Part shown: positions 20,610 to 28,453 of the stretch, in pieces
Numbering within the stretch: the stretch's first letter is position 1
Layout of the letters: each line of letters starts with the position of its first letter
Source: a virus
DNA length: 33,977 nucleotides
IMG/VR virus record: IMGVR_UViG_3300010233_000085
Location: 5,999 to 39,975 of that record
Direction: 5' to 3' (one strand)
The notes under the pieces: model-generated
The model's database searches: none
What the model saw: only the letters and a program-made list of their open reading frames with translations
Told to the model about the DNA's origin: nothing
Program-made: the position numbers and the translations under genes

Positions 20610-20950
20610 CAGCCGTTATCACCGTCAATGAAAACACCTACGGCGTGCCGGCGGTATTCAATACATCGTTCGATCTGAGCGCCTTCACGACATTGAGCAT
20701 TGTATTCACCCGTCCGGATGGAACGATACTCACGAAAACCAGCGCGGCCGGCGTGACCGCCCCGAATGTCAATGTTGCAACGGCCCTTGGGACATTCCTG
20801 GCCAACCAATATGCGCAGTACTACTTCGTGGCCGGGGACCTGAACCAGTTGGGGACTTGGTACGCCTATGTGATCTATGACAATAGCGGCGCTAGTCCTT
20901 CCCAGCACATCCTTTCCAATCAAAGTAGTTTCACGGTGACGGCGCCATGA
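20606..20950 (+). CDS. Ig-like/BppU-type virion protein, 114 aa
   Basis: A 114-residue beta-sandwich candidate starting VITVNENTYGVPAVFNTSFD, with FTTLSIVFTRPDGTILTKTS near 27-46 and GDLNQLGTWYAYVIYDNSGA at about 77-96, ending with SSFTVTAP. The order of short strands with DGT and GTWY turns resembles BppU N-terminal or related baseplate Ig-like domains, though no single motif is decisive. The start overlaps the previous stop by ATGA and the stop overlaps the gp4-like start. It sits directly before the neck genes, so an adaptor role is plausible. Confidence 0.55.
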   Translation: MTAVITVNENTYGVPAVFNTSFDLSAFTTLSIVFTRPDGTILTKTSAAGVTAPNVNVATALGTFLANQYAQYYFVAGDLNQLGTWYAYVIYDNSGASPSQHILSNQSSFTVTAP

Positions 20951-21687
20951 CGGTTACAACCCCGGCCGACATCATCCGGTTGGTTCTCAAGGATACTGGT
21001 GTTTTGGGTGTTGGCCAGACAGCTACAGCCGAGGACACCAACGATGTTTTTGACACCATGAACATGATGCTTGGGGAATGGGCTTCCAAGCGTTGGCTGC
21101 TTTATCACTTGCTAGACCTATCCGTTGTTTCCACCGGGAATATGACCTATACGATTGGCCCCGGTGGAAATATCGACACTGGTTCTATGCAGCGCCCAGA
21201 TCGCATGGAAGATGGGTGCTACTTCCGCCAGATAGTGTCTGCATCTTCGCCTAATCAGATTGATTATCCACTTCAGTTGCTCTCCAGCAGGGAAGATTAT
21301 TCCCGCATCGGTCTGAAGCAACTCACCACGATTCCGCAGTATCTATTCTATGATCCAGTTTATCCGTTGGGCGTGCTTTATCCATGGCCCGTGATCCAAC
21401 CAAGCCAATACGAGCTTCATGTTTTGGTCAAAGCCCAGTTGGCGCAGTTCGCAAATCTTGCGGACGAGATCAATCTTCCAAGTCAATATTATGGGGCGCT
21501 GCGCTATAATTTGGGATGTAGGGTGAGGCCCATGTATCAACTACAGCCTGATCCAAGCCTAGTTGCTCTTGCGGAAGATGCCCTATCAACAATCCGCAAT
21601 ATGAATGCAGCAGTTCCAAGACTTAGGATGCCGGTCGGGATCGGGCGCGGAAACAAATATAATATCTTTTCTGATACTACTTATTAA
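20947..21687 (+). CDS. Tail accessory factor / DNA stabilisation protein (P22 gp4-like)
   Basis: A 246-residue protein resembling P22 gp4, the first neck protein bound to the portal, which closes the head after packaging. The N-terminal helix-rich segment (ADIIRLVLKDTGVLGVGQTA, EDTNDVFDTMNMMLGEWASK, RWLLYHLLDL) is the recognisable part, as are PQYLFYDPVYPLGVLYPWPV near 149-168 and the helical end with ALRYNLGCRVRPMYQ. Typical gp4 proteins are around 160-200 residues, so this one is on the long side. The ATG overlaps the previous stop by ATGA. It is separated by an 18-nt gap and a good AAGGAG site from the next gene. Confidence 0.82.
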   Translation: MTVTTPADIIRLVLKDTGVLGVGQTATAEDTNDVFDTMNMMLGEWASKRWLLYHLLDLSVVSTGNMTYTIGPGGNIDTGSMQRPDRMEDGCYFRQIVSASSPNQIDYPLQLLSSREDYSRIGLKQLTTIPQYLFYDPVYPLGVLYPWPVIQPSQYELHVLVKAQLAQFANLADEINLPSQYYGALRYNLGCRVRPMYQLQPDPSLVALAEDALSTIRNMNAAVPRLRMPVGIGRGNKYNIFSDTTY

Positions 21688-21705
21688 CAAGCAAAGGAGA
21701 GAGAC

Positions 21706-22170
21706 ATGGCCGCTTTAAGCAAAACGCCTTCTGGTAACTATAAGGGCGTATTCACTAGCCAGCCCATAGATACGCTGGTGGATGCATACAACAATATGAG
21801 TGGAAATGGCACGCCGGCACCGGCATTCGTATCAAACTTGACGTTGTCTGGAACGGCCACTTTGGTTCCCCAGATTATCACTGCGGCTGGGTCTACGCAG
21901 GGTAGTGCGGTCCCTATCACCAAAACGCTTGCCATTGTCACCGTTGCCACCACAGTTTCGACCAAGGGTGTGCAATTGCCAGCCGCTTCTACCGGGTTAC
22001 AGGTCATCGTGGGCAATGCCGCGACGTTCGGTGTTAAAGTCTACCCTGCTACAGGTGGGAAAATTGGCGCGGCGTCCACGAATGTTGCGGATACCACGTT
22101 GGCCATCAACAAGGCCAATCAATATATCGCCGTTAACAAAACCTTTTGGGTCGTTCAACGTGGGGCATGA
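21706..22170 (+). CDS. Hypothetical neck-region protein, 154 aa
   Basis: A 154-residue protein between the gp4-like and DUF115 genes. It starts SKTPSGNYKGVFTSQPIDTL and continues as an alternating beta pattern (TLSGTATLVPQIITAAGSTQ, STGLQVIVGNAATFGVKVYP), ending KTFWVVQRGA. It has the low-charge, Thr/Ala/Val-rich composition of small virion beta-barrel proteins. Strong AAGGAG precedes the ATG at 21706. No family recognised. Confidence 0.58.
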   Translation: MAALSKTPSGNYKGVFTSQPIDTLVDAYNNMSGNGTPAPAFVSNLTLSGTATLVPQIITAAGSTQGSAVPITKTLAIVTVATTVSTKGVQLPAASTGLQVIVGNAATFGVKVYPATGGKIGAASTNVADTTLAINKANQYIAVNKTFWVVQRGA

Positions 22171-22942
22171 AGACATCGAGCCCGGCTCATTAATAACCGG
22201 GTTCGATCACCTTGCTCCCGTCGATGATAAAACCTGCCAAGCGCAGGTTGAAATCAATCTTCAGGCTAATATTCCTGACATCATATCGCGCAGGACATTG
22301 GCGGTCATAGCCAATGGGCCATCGGCAAAGAGCGCAGATCTGAAGATGATTTATCCGACTTTGGCTCTCAACGGCAGCATGGAGATGTTTACCGATCTTG
22401 GGCTTGCCCCAACCTATTGGGCGGTCTGCGATCCACAAGAACGGGTGGCTGATCTATTGCCCGACAATCCGCCGAAAGAGACGGTTTACCTCGTAGCCTC
22501 TAAATGCCATCCGGCAGTCATGAAAAAACTCAAAGGGCGTAAAGTCTATCTCTGGCATATCAGTGACCATATGGCTCTGGGCAAATCCCATGTTGCTCCA
22601 TGCTGCTCGGTCACCATGTCGGTTTGCTGGCTCATGTTTCGGCTTGGATATACAGACTTCGAGTTCTGGGGCTGGGATGGGTGCTTTATCGACGGAAAGC
22701 ATCATGCGGGGGCGAGCGAATGGGGAGATGCACCCATACTTCACATGAATTTCGGTGGCAAAGTGGAAGATGGAGAAGTCATAGGGGGAAAGACCTTTAC
22801 CACCACTCGCAGTTGGGCCGCAGAAGCCAAGGGGGCGGAGCAATTCTTTCAGCTCGCGAAATATTTTGATATCGGAATCAAGATACATGGGGACGGGATG
22901 TTCGAATGCGCCCGTAAAGTCCTAATGGATGAGGCCGCTTGA
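22160..22942 (+). CDS. DUF115-like protein (MptE / motility-accessory-factor superfamily)
   Basis: A 260-residue protein with a nucleotide-binding-type layout: TLAVIANGPSAKSADLKMIY at about 46-65, ALNGSMEMFTDLGLAPTYWA near 69-88 with D91, and, near 149-175, CCSVTMSVCWLMFRLGYTDF followed by EFWGWDGC. This series (an xANGPS loop, NG..E.F...G..P...V..D, then GWDG) matches the DUF115 superfamily, which includes 6-hydroxymethylpterin pyrophosphokinase-like enzymes and flagellin-modifying Maf proteins. Which reaction it performs here is not clear. I place the start at a GTG at 22160, which overlaps the previous gene by 11 bases. It lies between gp4- and gp10-like genes. Confidence 0.75.
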   Translation: MGHEDIEPGSLITGFDHLAPVDDKTCQAQVEINLQANIPDIISRRTLAVIANGPSAKSADLKMIYPTLALNGSMEMFTDLGLAPTYWAVCDPQERVADLLPDNPPKETVYLVASKCHPAVMKKLKGRKVYLWHISDHMALGKSHVAPCCSVTMSVCWLMFRLGYTDFEFWGWDGCFIDGKHHAGASEWGDAPILHMNFGGKVEDGEVIGGKTFTTTRSWAAEAKGAEQFFQLAKYFDIGIKIHGDGMFECARKVLMDEAA

Positions 22943-24402
22943 AAATTCCTCTTACCGAAGGTGCATATGAAGCCAGATCTGCCATCGCAGATGCCCAAAA
23001 GTGCGTCAATCTCTACATCGAGAAAAATCCAGAGGATTCACCCTTTCCTGCCACACATTATCCCACTCCTGGCACGCCCATTCTGACAACAGCCCCTGTC
23101 ATGGGAGAAGTCAGGGCTTCATATGCGGCCTCAAATGGCAATCTGTATGTCGTAGTCGCGGATACCGTCTATTACGTTTCGCCCGCTTATGTGTGGACTA
23201 GTCTCGGTACTCTCACCACAAATACCGGCTTTGTCTCAGTTAAGGACAATACCTTCGCGGTTGTGTTTGTAGATGGAACCGCCTTCGCCTTCTGCGCCAA
23301 TCTCGCGGACAATTCTTGGAACGCAGTATCGGGCACTAATTTCTATGCCACTTCTATGGTGGACTACATTGATGGGTTTCTACTCTTCACAGTTGTTGGA
23401 ACCAATCAATTCTTCTTCACGCTCGAAAATGCCACCTTCGCGATGTTAGTAGGTGGTTTAGCCTTTGATCCTCTCGACATAGCCGGGAAGAATGGTGGGA
23501 ATGATAATCTCATCGGATTAAAGGTCATGCACCGAGAGATTTGGCTGATTGGGGCGGAAACATCTGAGGTTTGGTACGATGCAGGAGCGGCGGATTTTGC
23601 CTTCCAAGCGATGCCTGGCGCTTTCGTTGAACATGGATGTACTGCGGTAGGCTCCATCGCCAAATATGACCTGTCTGTCTATTGGCTGGGACAGGATGCG
23701 GGAGGTGCAAATGTTGTATTCGAGGGTGCACAATACCGGGTAAAACAGATTTCGACCAAGCCCATAGATCGGGAATTAGCCACTTATACTAATCCTCAAG
23801 CAGCCTTGGGATTTACCTATCTCCAAGAGGGACATGTTTTCTATGTCCTGACTTTCCCCGAAGACGATGTGACTTGGGTTTATGATATTGGGGAACAGCG
23901 TTGGCATAAGAGAGCATGGACAGGTCCAGAAGGTGAACTACACCGTTGGAGACCCAATTGCTTCAGTGCCTATAATGGACTTTTGGTCTGCGGAGATTTC
24001 GCAAACGGCAATCTCTACACATTGGATTTAGATACATATTTAGACCAATGGGATGGAACTACAGGCGATCCCATAGTTCGCGTTCGGTCTTTTCCTCATG
24101 TCACCAATGAGAACAAACGCCTTGTCCATCGTAATTTGATTGCAGCGATGGAAGTTGGCAACGAAATGACCGGGGCCACGAATGACAATGATTATGTGTC
24201 TCTAAGATGGTCGGATAATGCTGGACGGTCCTATGGAAATGCAGTCCTTCAGCCCTTGGGACCAGAAGGATTTTATCAGGGTTCGGTGCAATGGAATCGC
24301 TTAGGATTGGCGCGCGACCGGGTTTATGAGATGTCTTGGTCCGCTCCAGTTAAGACCTCTATCCAAGGTGTTTACCTCGATGTGGTTGAGAGCGCATCTT
24401 GA
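22939..24402 (+). CDS. DNA stabilisation protein (P22 gp10-like)
   Basis: A 487-residue neck protein of the P22 gp10 type, which binds below gp4 and provides the platform for tailspikes and the needle. The N-terminus (KIPLTEGAYEARSAIADAQK, then CVNLYIEKNPED) is the family signature, followed by repeated beta-propeller-like strands (YASNGNLYVVVADTVYYVSP, WYDAGAADFAF, VEHGCTAVGSIAKYDLSVYW, LGQDAGGANVVFE). The TTG at 22939 overlaps the previous stop by TTGA; the alignment with family N-termini at the first residue supports this start. P22 gp10 is 472 residues, so the length is as expected. Confidence 0.88.
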   Translation: MKIPLTEGAYEARSAIADAQKCVNLYIEKNPEDSPFPATHYPTPGTPILTTAPVMGEVRASYAASNGNLYVVVADTVYYVSPAYVWTSLGTLTTNTGFVSVKDNTFAVVFVDGTAFAFCANLADNSWNAVSGTNFYATSMVDYIDGFLLFTVVGTNQFFFTLENATFAMLVGGLAFDPLDIAGKNGGNDNLIGLKVMHREIWLIGAETSEVWYDAGAADFAFQAMPGAFVEHGCTAVGSIAKYDLSVYWLGQDAGGANVVFEGAQYRVKQISTKPIDRELATYTNPQAALGFTYLQEGHVFYVLTFPEDDVTWVYDIGEQRWHKRAWTGPEGELHRWRPNCFSAYNGLLVCGDFANGNLYTLDLDTYLDQWDGTTGDPIVRVRSFPHVTNENKRLVHRNLIAAMEVGNEMTGATNDNDYVSLRWSDNAGRSYGNAVLQPLGPEGFYQGSVQWNRLGLARDRVYEMSWSAPVKTSIQGVYLDVVESAS

Positions 24403-25031
24403 GCAGCGTAGGTGCGCCAAACCCAAACCAAGGCTTTCCCCAGAATAGTTCTCCAGTTGTTGATCCAAATAACAACTTCCAATGGACGACATTCTGGCTG
24501 AGATTTATGATGAGCCTGTGGGCTCGCACGGGAGCGGCTCAAGGTAGTGCAGTAAGCCCTACTGGGATGATAACGGCTTTCGGGTCTTCCACCCCTCCAA
24601 CTGGTTGGCTTCTCTGTAACGGTGCGGCAGTAGATCGTACAATCTATGCGGCGCTCTATACTGTGATAGGAACTACATGGGGCGCTGGGGATGGATCGAC
24701 CACTTTTAATGTTCCTGACTTAACGAATAGAACGGCGTTAGGGGCCGGAGTGATTACGATAGGTACACGAGGCGGAGTTTCGAGTGTTACGCTTTCGACT
24801 GCCAATCTTCCCGCTCATAGTCACTCCATCACTGATCCGGGCCACAATCATACAACTGTAGCCCCCGATAGCATCGGGACCACGGGGACGAATGTTGGGG
24901 CGATTGATGCGACTGGCGGGACTACTGGAACGTCTACGACGGGTATCACCACGACAAATACGACTGGTTCCGGTGCTTCATTCTCAATCCTGCCGCCGTA
25001 TGCTGCTGTTTCTTATATCGTGAAAACGTGA
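24399..25031 (+). CDS. Tail collar domain protein
   Basis: A 210-residue protein with a tail-collar domain at about 55-113: GMITAFGSSTPPTGWLLCNG at 56-75 and FNVPDLTNRTALGAG around 103-117. It is followed by a histidine-rich segment LPAHSHSITDPGHNHT at about 137-152 and a glycine/threonine-rich shaft, ending in PPYAAVSYIVKT, the usual end of collar fibre proteins. HxH motifs in such fibres often bind metal ions. The N-terminal 50 residues probably attach it to the neck. The TTG at 24399 overlaps the gp10-like stop. It is likely a short fibre or adaptor. Confidence 0.9.
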   Translation: MSSVGAPNPNQGFPQNSSPVVDPNNNFQWTTFWLRFMMSLWARTGAAQGSAVSPTGMITAFGSSTPPTGWLLCNGAAVDRTIYAALYTVIGTTWGAGDGSTTFNVPDLTNRTALGAGVITIGTRGGVSSVTLSTANLPAHSHSITDPGHNHTTVAPDSIGTTGTNVGAIDATGGTTGTSTTGITTTNTTGSGASFSILPPYAAVSYIVKT

Positions 25032-26080
25032 GTTTTATTGTCTATGCTCTTCCTCGCTCTAGAACAGCATGGCTCTCGCAGTTTCTATCCTATCGGGATT
25101 GGCATTGTGGGCATGAGCAACTCCGCTATATGCGGACGCTGGACGACGTAAGAACTTGGCTATCGCTTGAGAATACCGGGACTTGTGAAACTGGCGCCGC
25201 ACCATTCTGGCGGCTACTCGCGAAATACAAACCTGATCTAAAGGTTGTGACTATTCGCCGCCCTGTCGAGGAAGTGGTTGAGAGCCTGGTCAAGGTTGGT
25301 GTTCCAGCTCCTTCATCCGATATCCGTAAGATCATGATCGGGCTCGATCATAAGCTGGATCAAATAGAAGGGCGCTTGCAAGCTTATACCGTTCGCTTCG
25401 CGGATCTAGCCGATGAAGATGTTTGCGGCGATCTCTTTGAATATTGCACGCCCTATAAGCGTGATTCCGGTTGGTGGAATGTATGGAGCCAGGTCAACGT
25501 CCAGATCAATTTCCAGGCTCTGAGGCGTTATCTTCTAGCTCATATGCCAGCCATCAATATGCTCAGAGCCCAAGCCAGACTGGCAATGCTCAAAGATCTA
25601 GCGGTCAAACCAGTCGAAATGGCTGGCGTCGTTATCAAAGAAGAACCGTTCATCAACTGGATCAGGGATTGCCAGGAATTATTTCAGCAGCATTGTTCCG
25701 ACATTGGCGAGCATCCCGACAATTGGAAGAACAAGAACTTACCCCTCATGGGCCAGATGTATGACAGCGGATTGTTGCAGGTGATGGTGGGGCGTTCCAA
25801 CGGAAGACCTTTTGGATATTTGGTCACCATGATCGTTCCCTCCATGGAATTGCATGACACGCAGACATCGCAACACACGGCTTTCTATGCCTCTCCTGCT
25901 TTCCCCGGCCTGGGTCTGAAACTTCAGCGCGCTGCTTTGGCATCTCTCAAGCAAAAGGGCGTCCATGAGACTTTCATGAGGGCGGGTATCAGAGGCGATG
26001 GGGAGAGGATGGGCAGTCTTTATAAACGTCTGGGCGCACAGGATTTCGGGAAAATGTACCGCGTAGGATTGGAGAACTAG
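25028..26080 (+). CDS. Sulfotransferase-like / GNAT acetyltransferase-like fusion protein
   Basis: A 350-residue protein of two parts. The first half resembles a sulfotransferase: YALPRSRTAWLSQFLS at 6-21 forms the PAPS-binding loop and VVTIRRPVEEVVESLVKVG at 73-91 fits the 3'-phosphate-binding segment. The second half (about 205-350) looks like a GNAT domain, with strands LLQVMVGRSNGRPFGYLVTM at 249-268, an acetyl-CoA loop PAFPGLGLKLQRAALASLKQ at 290-309, and SLYKRLGAQDFGKMYRVGL at the end. Fusion of these two activities is unusual. The GTG at 25028 overlaps the collar stop by GTGA. It may modify a virion protein or a host surface molecule; neither is shown by the sequence. Confidence 0.75.
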   Translation: MSFIVYALPRSRTAWLSQFLSYRDWHCGHEQLRYMRTLDDVRTWLSLENTGTCETGAAPFWRLLAKYKPDLKVVTIRRPVEEVVESLVKVGVPAPSSDIRKIMIGLDHKLDQIEGRLQAYTVRFADLADEDVCGDLFEYCTPYKRDSGWWNVWSQVNVQINFQALRRYLLAHMPAINMLRAQARLAMLKDLAVKPVEMAGVVIKEEPFINWIRDCQELFQQHCSDIGEHPDNWKNKNLPLMGQMYDSGLLQVMVGRSNGRPFGYLVTMIVPSMELHDTQTSQHTAFYASPAFPGLGLKLQRAALASLKQKGVHETFMRAGIRGDGERMGSLYKRLGAQDFGKMYRVGLEN

Positions 26081-26743
26081 ATGGGCATTGCTGGGGCGCT
26101 AATCGGGGCCGCTGGAATTTCCGCTGTTGCGGGAGTGGGTAGTTCAATTATTGGATCAAACGCCCAGCAAAATGCTGCCAATACTGCTGCAAACACACAA
26201 CAGAATATCTACAGCCAGAACCAACAGCTTTTAAACCCATATGTTCAAGGTGGGCTAGGAGCCTATAGCACCCTCAATAGCCTCTTGGGCGTTGGCGGAA
26301 ACTCTCAGACTATGCAGGACACACTATCGAATCTTCCGGGCTATCAATTCACCCTTAATCAGGGCCTTAAGTCCGTCCAGAATAGCGCAGCAGCTAGAGG
26401 CTTAGGTGACAGCGGCGCAGCTCTAAAGGGCGCAGCTAATTATGCAACTGGTCTAGCTCAATCGAACTTCGGCAATTACGCGAGCCTATTGCAGGGGTCA
26501 GCCAATACTGGAATGTCGGCCGGATCGGCTATTGCCGGCGTAGGCCAAGCCACGGGCGCGAACATTGGTGCCTCCCAGGTTTCAGCAGGGAACGCGGCTG
26601 CATCTGGAGCTATCGGAGCAGGAAATTCAATATCGAATGCAGCCAATAGCATTCCCGGCAATCTATTATTGGCGCAGTATCTTGGTGGTAGTGGGTCCGG
26701 TGCTGGCACAGGGGGTGCTGGTTATTCTATTTTGGGTGATTAG
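26081..26743 (+). CDS. DNA ejection protein, Gly/Ala/Gln-rich (pilot protein 1)
   Basis: A 220-residue protein with a hydrophobic glycine-rich N-terminal segment (GIAGALIGAAGISAVAGVGS, 2-21) and long Q/N/A-rich helices (AQQNAANTAANTQQNIYSQN, LLNPYVQGGLGAYSTLNSLL), then glycine-rich C-terminus. This matches the ejection proteins of P22-like phages (gp7 type), which leave the virion with the DNA and help form a channel across the cell envelope. I recall the motif QQLLNPYVQGG..A...L. in these proteins. It starts immediately after the preceding stop. Assignment is by composition, motif and position. Confidence 0.75.
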   Translation: MGIAGALIGAAGISAVAGVGSSIIGSNAQQNAANTAANTQQNIYSQNQQLLNPYVQGGLGAYSTLNSLLGVGGNSQTMQDTLSNLPGYQFTLNQGLKSVQNSAAARGLGDSGAALKGAANYATGLAQSNFGNYASLLQGSANTGMSAGSAIAGVGQATGANIGASQVSAGNAAASGAIGAGNSISNAANSIPGNLLLAQYLGGSGSGAGTGGAGYSILGD

Positions 26744-26745
26744 AA

Positions 26746-28170
26746 ATGTCTGAGATCGGCTCTCCACAATACCCACAACAGAATCCCAGTTCGTCTCCCA
26801 TTCAGACATTGGGAAGCATTGCGGCTATTCAGAACGCGATGAACCAAAACAAGCTGTTCCAACAGGAATATCAATCCAAACTTGGGCTTGGACAGATTTA
26901 TAAGGACGCGGTTGATCCTCAAACGGGCCAATTAGACCCATCCAAAATCCCAGGCCTACTCGCCGGCCCCAATGGTGCTGGAGTTACCCTTGGTCTTCCC
27001 CAAGCCATTCAGAACTCGCAGGAAGCCCAATCGCGCAATATCGGGATTGATGTTGCCAAGGTCCAACAGGCCCAAGCACATTTACAGGCAGTTGCAGGGT
27101 ATCTAGCCCCCCTCGTAAAACCCGGTTCGACTTCGGCTGATGTCGCCGCTGCATTGGCTCATGCCACAACGAATGGTCTGGCTGATACTAATATGGCCGC
27201 GAAGATTTGGTCTTCCTTGCCTCGTAATCAGCAGGGGCAGATTGATGATTCGCAAATCCCTGCCTGGGCACAGCAGCAACAATTACAGGTTATGAATGCC
27301 GGAGAGCGCCTTAAGGCCCTATCGCCCGAGCCGCAACAGGTCGATATGGGCAATGCGATTGGCCTGATTCGCACCCCGCAAATGGGTGCGCCATCTTTGG
27401 CTGGTACAATCCAAAAGGGTCTGCCGCCGACAACGCCGGTCTTCAATCAGCAGGCTGGCCAAATGCAATATGCAGGCGGCGGTGGTGGAACCGGAGCGGG
27501 CGGAGGTCAAGGTGGTGGTATAGGCGCTGCGCCGCCCTTGGGCGCTCCTGAAGCCGCAGCAACTTCAGCAACCTTCCAAGCCAATCAGGGCAATACACTT
27601 TCTGCTCGCGCGGATCGCGTGATGGATAATAAAGCCACTCTTGGAAATCTCGAGGCTGAGTTGGGAGATTTCACGTCTGGTCCGGGTACCGAAAGCATTG
27701 CTCATATGCTCAAGCTTGTTAATGCAAATGTTCCAGGTGCTAATTTCAATGCCCAAGGTCTTTCATCCCGAGAGCAGTTCAACAAATTGGCTGGGATGCT
27801 GGCACAATCTCAATTCCAAGCCTTGGGCGGAACCGGCACAGATGCAAAGCTGGACGCAACTACTCTGACTAGCCCAAATTCCGAGCTTTCCAAGCTAGGT
27901 AATAAAGGGATCATCTCGATGCTCAAGGGGAATGAGGATGCGATCTCTGCCAAGAACCAGGCATGGCAGGCATATGCCCAACAGAATGGTCCTGGCTCTT
28001 ATGCTTCCTTCGCCAAACAGTTCAATCAGAAGTATGACCCTCGCGTATTCCAAGCCCAATACATGAACCCTCAGGATCAGAAGAAAATGCTTTCCGGCAT
28101 GACGCAATCCGAGAAAAACCAACTCTTCCAGAGCGCACAGTTCGCACGGCAAAATGGCTGGATCAAGTGA
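26746..28170 (+). CDS. DNA ejection protein, Gln-rich (pilot protein 2)
   Basis: A 474-residue protein, rich in Q, A, G and N, in the same series as its neighbour. The N-terminal segment SPIQTLGSIAAIQNAMNQNK at about 17-36 and LFQQEYQSKLGLGQIYKDA just after are typical of virion ejection proteins, followed by a glycine-rich linker (GGGGGTGAGGGQGGGIG near 244-260) and an alpha-helical C-terminal half. The stop overlaps the peptidase gene by 17 bases. Probable partner of the genes on either side in forming the DNA-ejection channel. Confidence 0.72.
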   Translation: MSEIGSPQYPQQNPSSSPIQTLGSIAAIQNAMNQNKLFQQEYQSKLGLGQIYKDAVDPQTGQLDPSKIPGLLAGPNGAGVTLGLPQAIQNSQEAQSRNIGIDVAKVQQAQAHLQAVAGYLAPLVKPGSTSADVAAALAHATTNGLADTNMAAKIWSSLPRNQQGQIDDSQIPAWAQQQQLQVMNAGERLKALSPEPQQVDMGNAIGLIRTPQMGAPSLAGTIQKGLPPTTPVFNQQAGQMQYAGGGGGTGAGGGQGGGIGAAPPLGAPEAAATSATFQANQGNTLSARADRVMDNKATLGNLEAELGDFTSGPGTESIAHMLKLVNANVPGANFNAQGLSSREQFNKLAGMLAQSQFQALGGTGTDAKLDATTLTSPNSELSKLGNKGIISMLKGNEDAISAKNQAWQAYAQQNGPGSYASFAKQFNQKYDPRVFQAQYMNPQDQKKMLSGMTQSEKNQLFQSAQFARQNGWIK

Positions 28171-28438
28171 TTATGATCCCTCTGGCTTATTGGGCCAGTT
28201 GGTTGGTGCGCCAGTTACCATTACGAGTGGCTATAGAACTCCACAGCAAAATGCTGCGGTTGGCGGCGTACCCAACTCGGCGCATCTTGTTCCAGGCGAA
28301 GCATATGATTTTATCCCTAAGGGCATTAGCAATGCAGATGCTATTCAGAGAATTACACAATCAGGTATGCCATTCGATCAGGTTATTGATGAAGGCAACC
28401 ACGTTCATCTTTCCTTCGCCCCTTCAAATCGCAAATAG
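28154..28438 (+). CDS. M15-type peptidase (virion-associated murein hydrolase)
   Basis: A 94-residue zinc peptidase of the M15 family (D-Ala-D-Ala carboxypeptidase-like). It contains SGYRTPQQNAAVGGVPNSAH at 25-44, the SxH...GxAxD motif from S42 to D52 (SAHLVPGEAYD), and NHVHLSF at 82-88, giving likely zinc ligands H44, D52 and H85. Such domains cut peptidoglycan cross-links during DNA entry. It overlaps the previous ejection gene by 17 bases and precedes the third one, which suggests a particle-associated enzyme rather than a lysis enzyme. It is close to the minimum length for this domain. Confidence 0.88.
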   Translation: MAGSSDYDPSGLLGQLVGAPVTITSGYRTPQQNAAVGGVPNSAHLVPGEAYDFIPKGISNADAIQRITQSGMPFDQVIDEGNHVHLSFAPSNRK

Positions 28439-28453
28439 GTAATCCAGTCCAAG

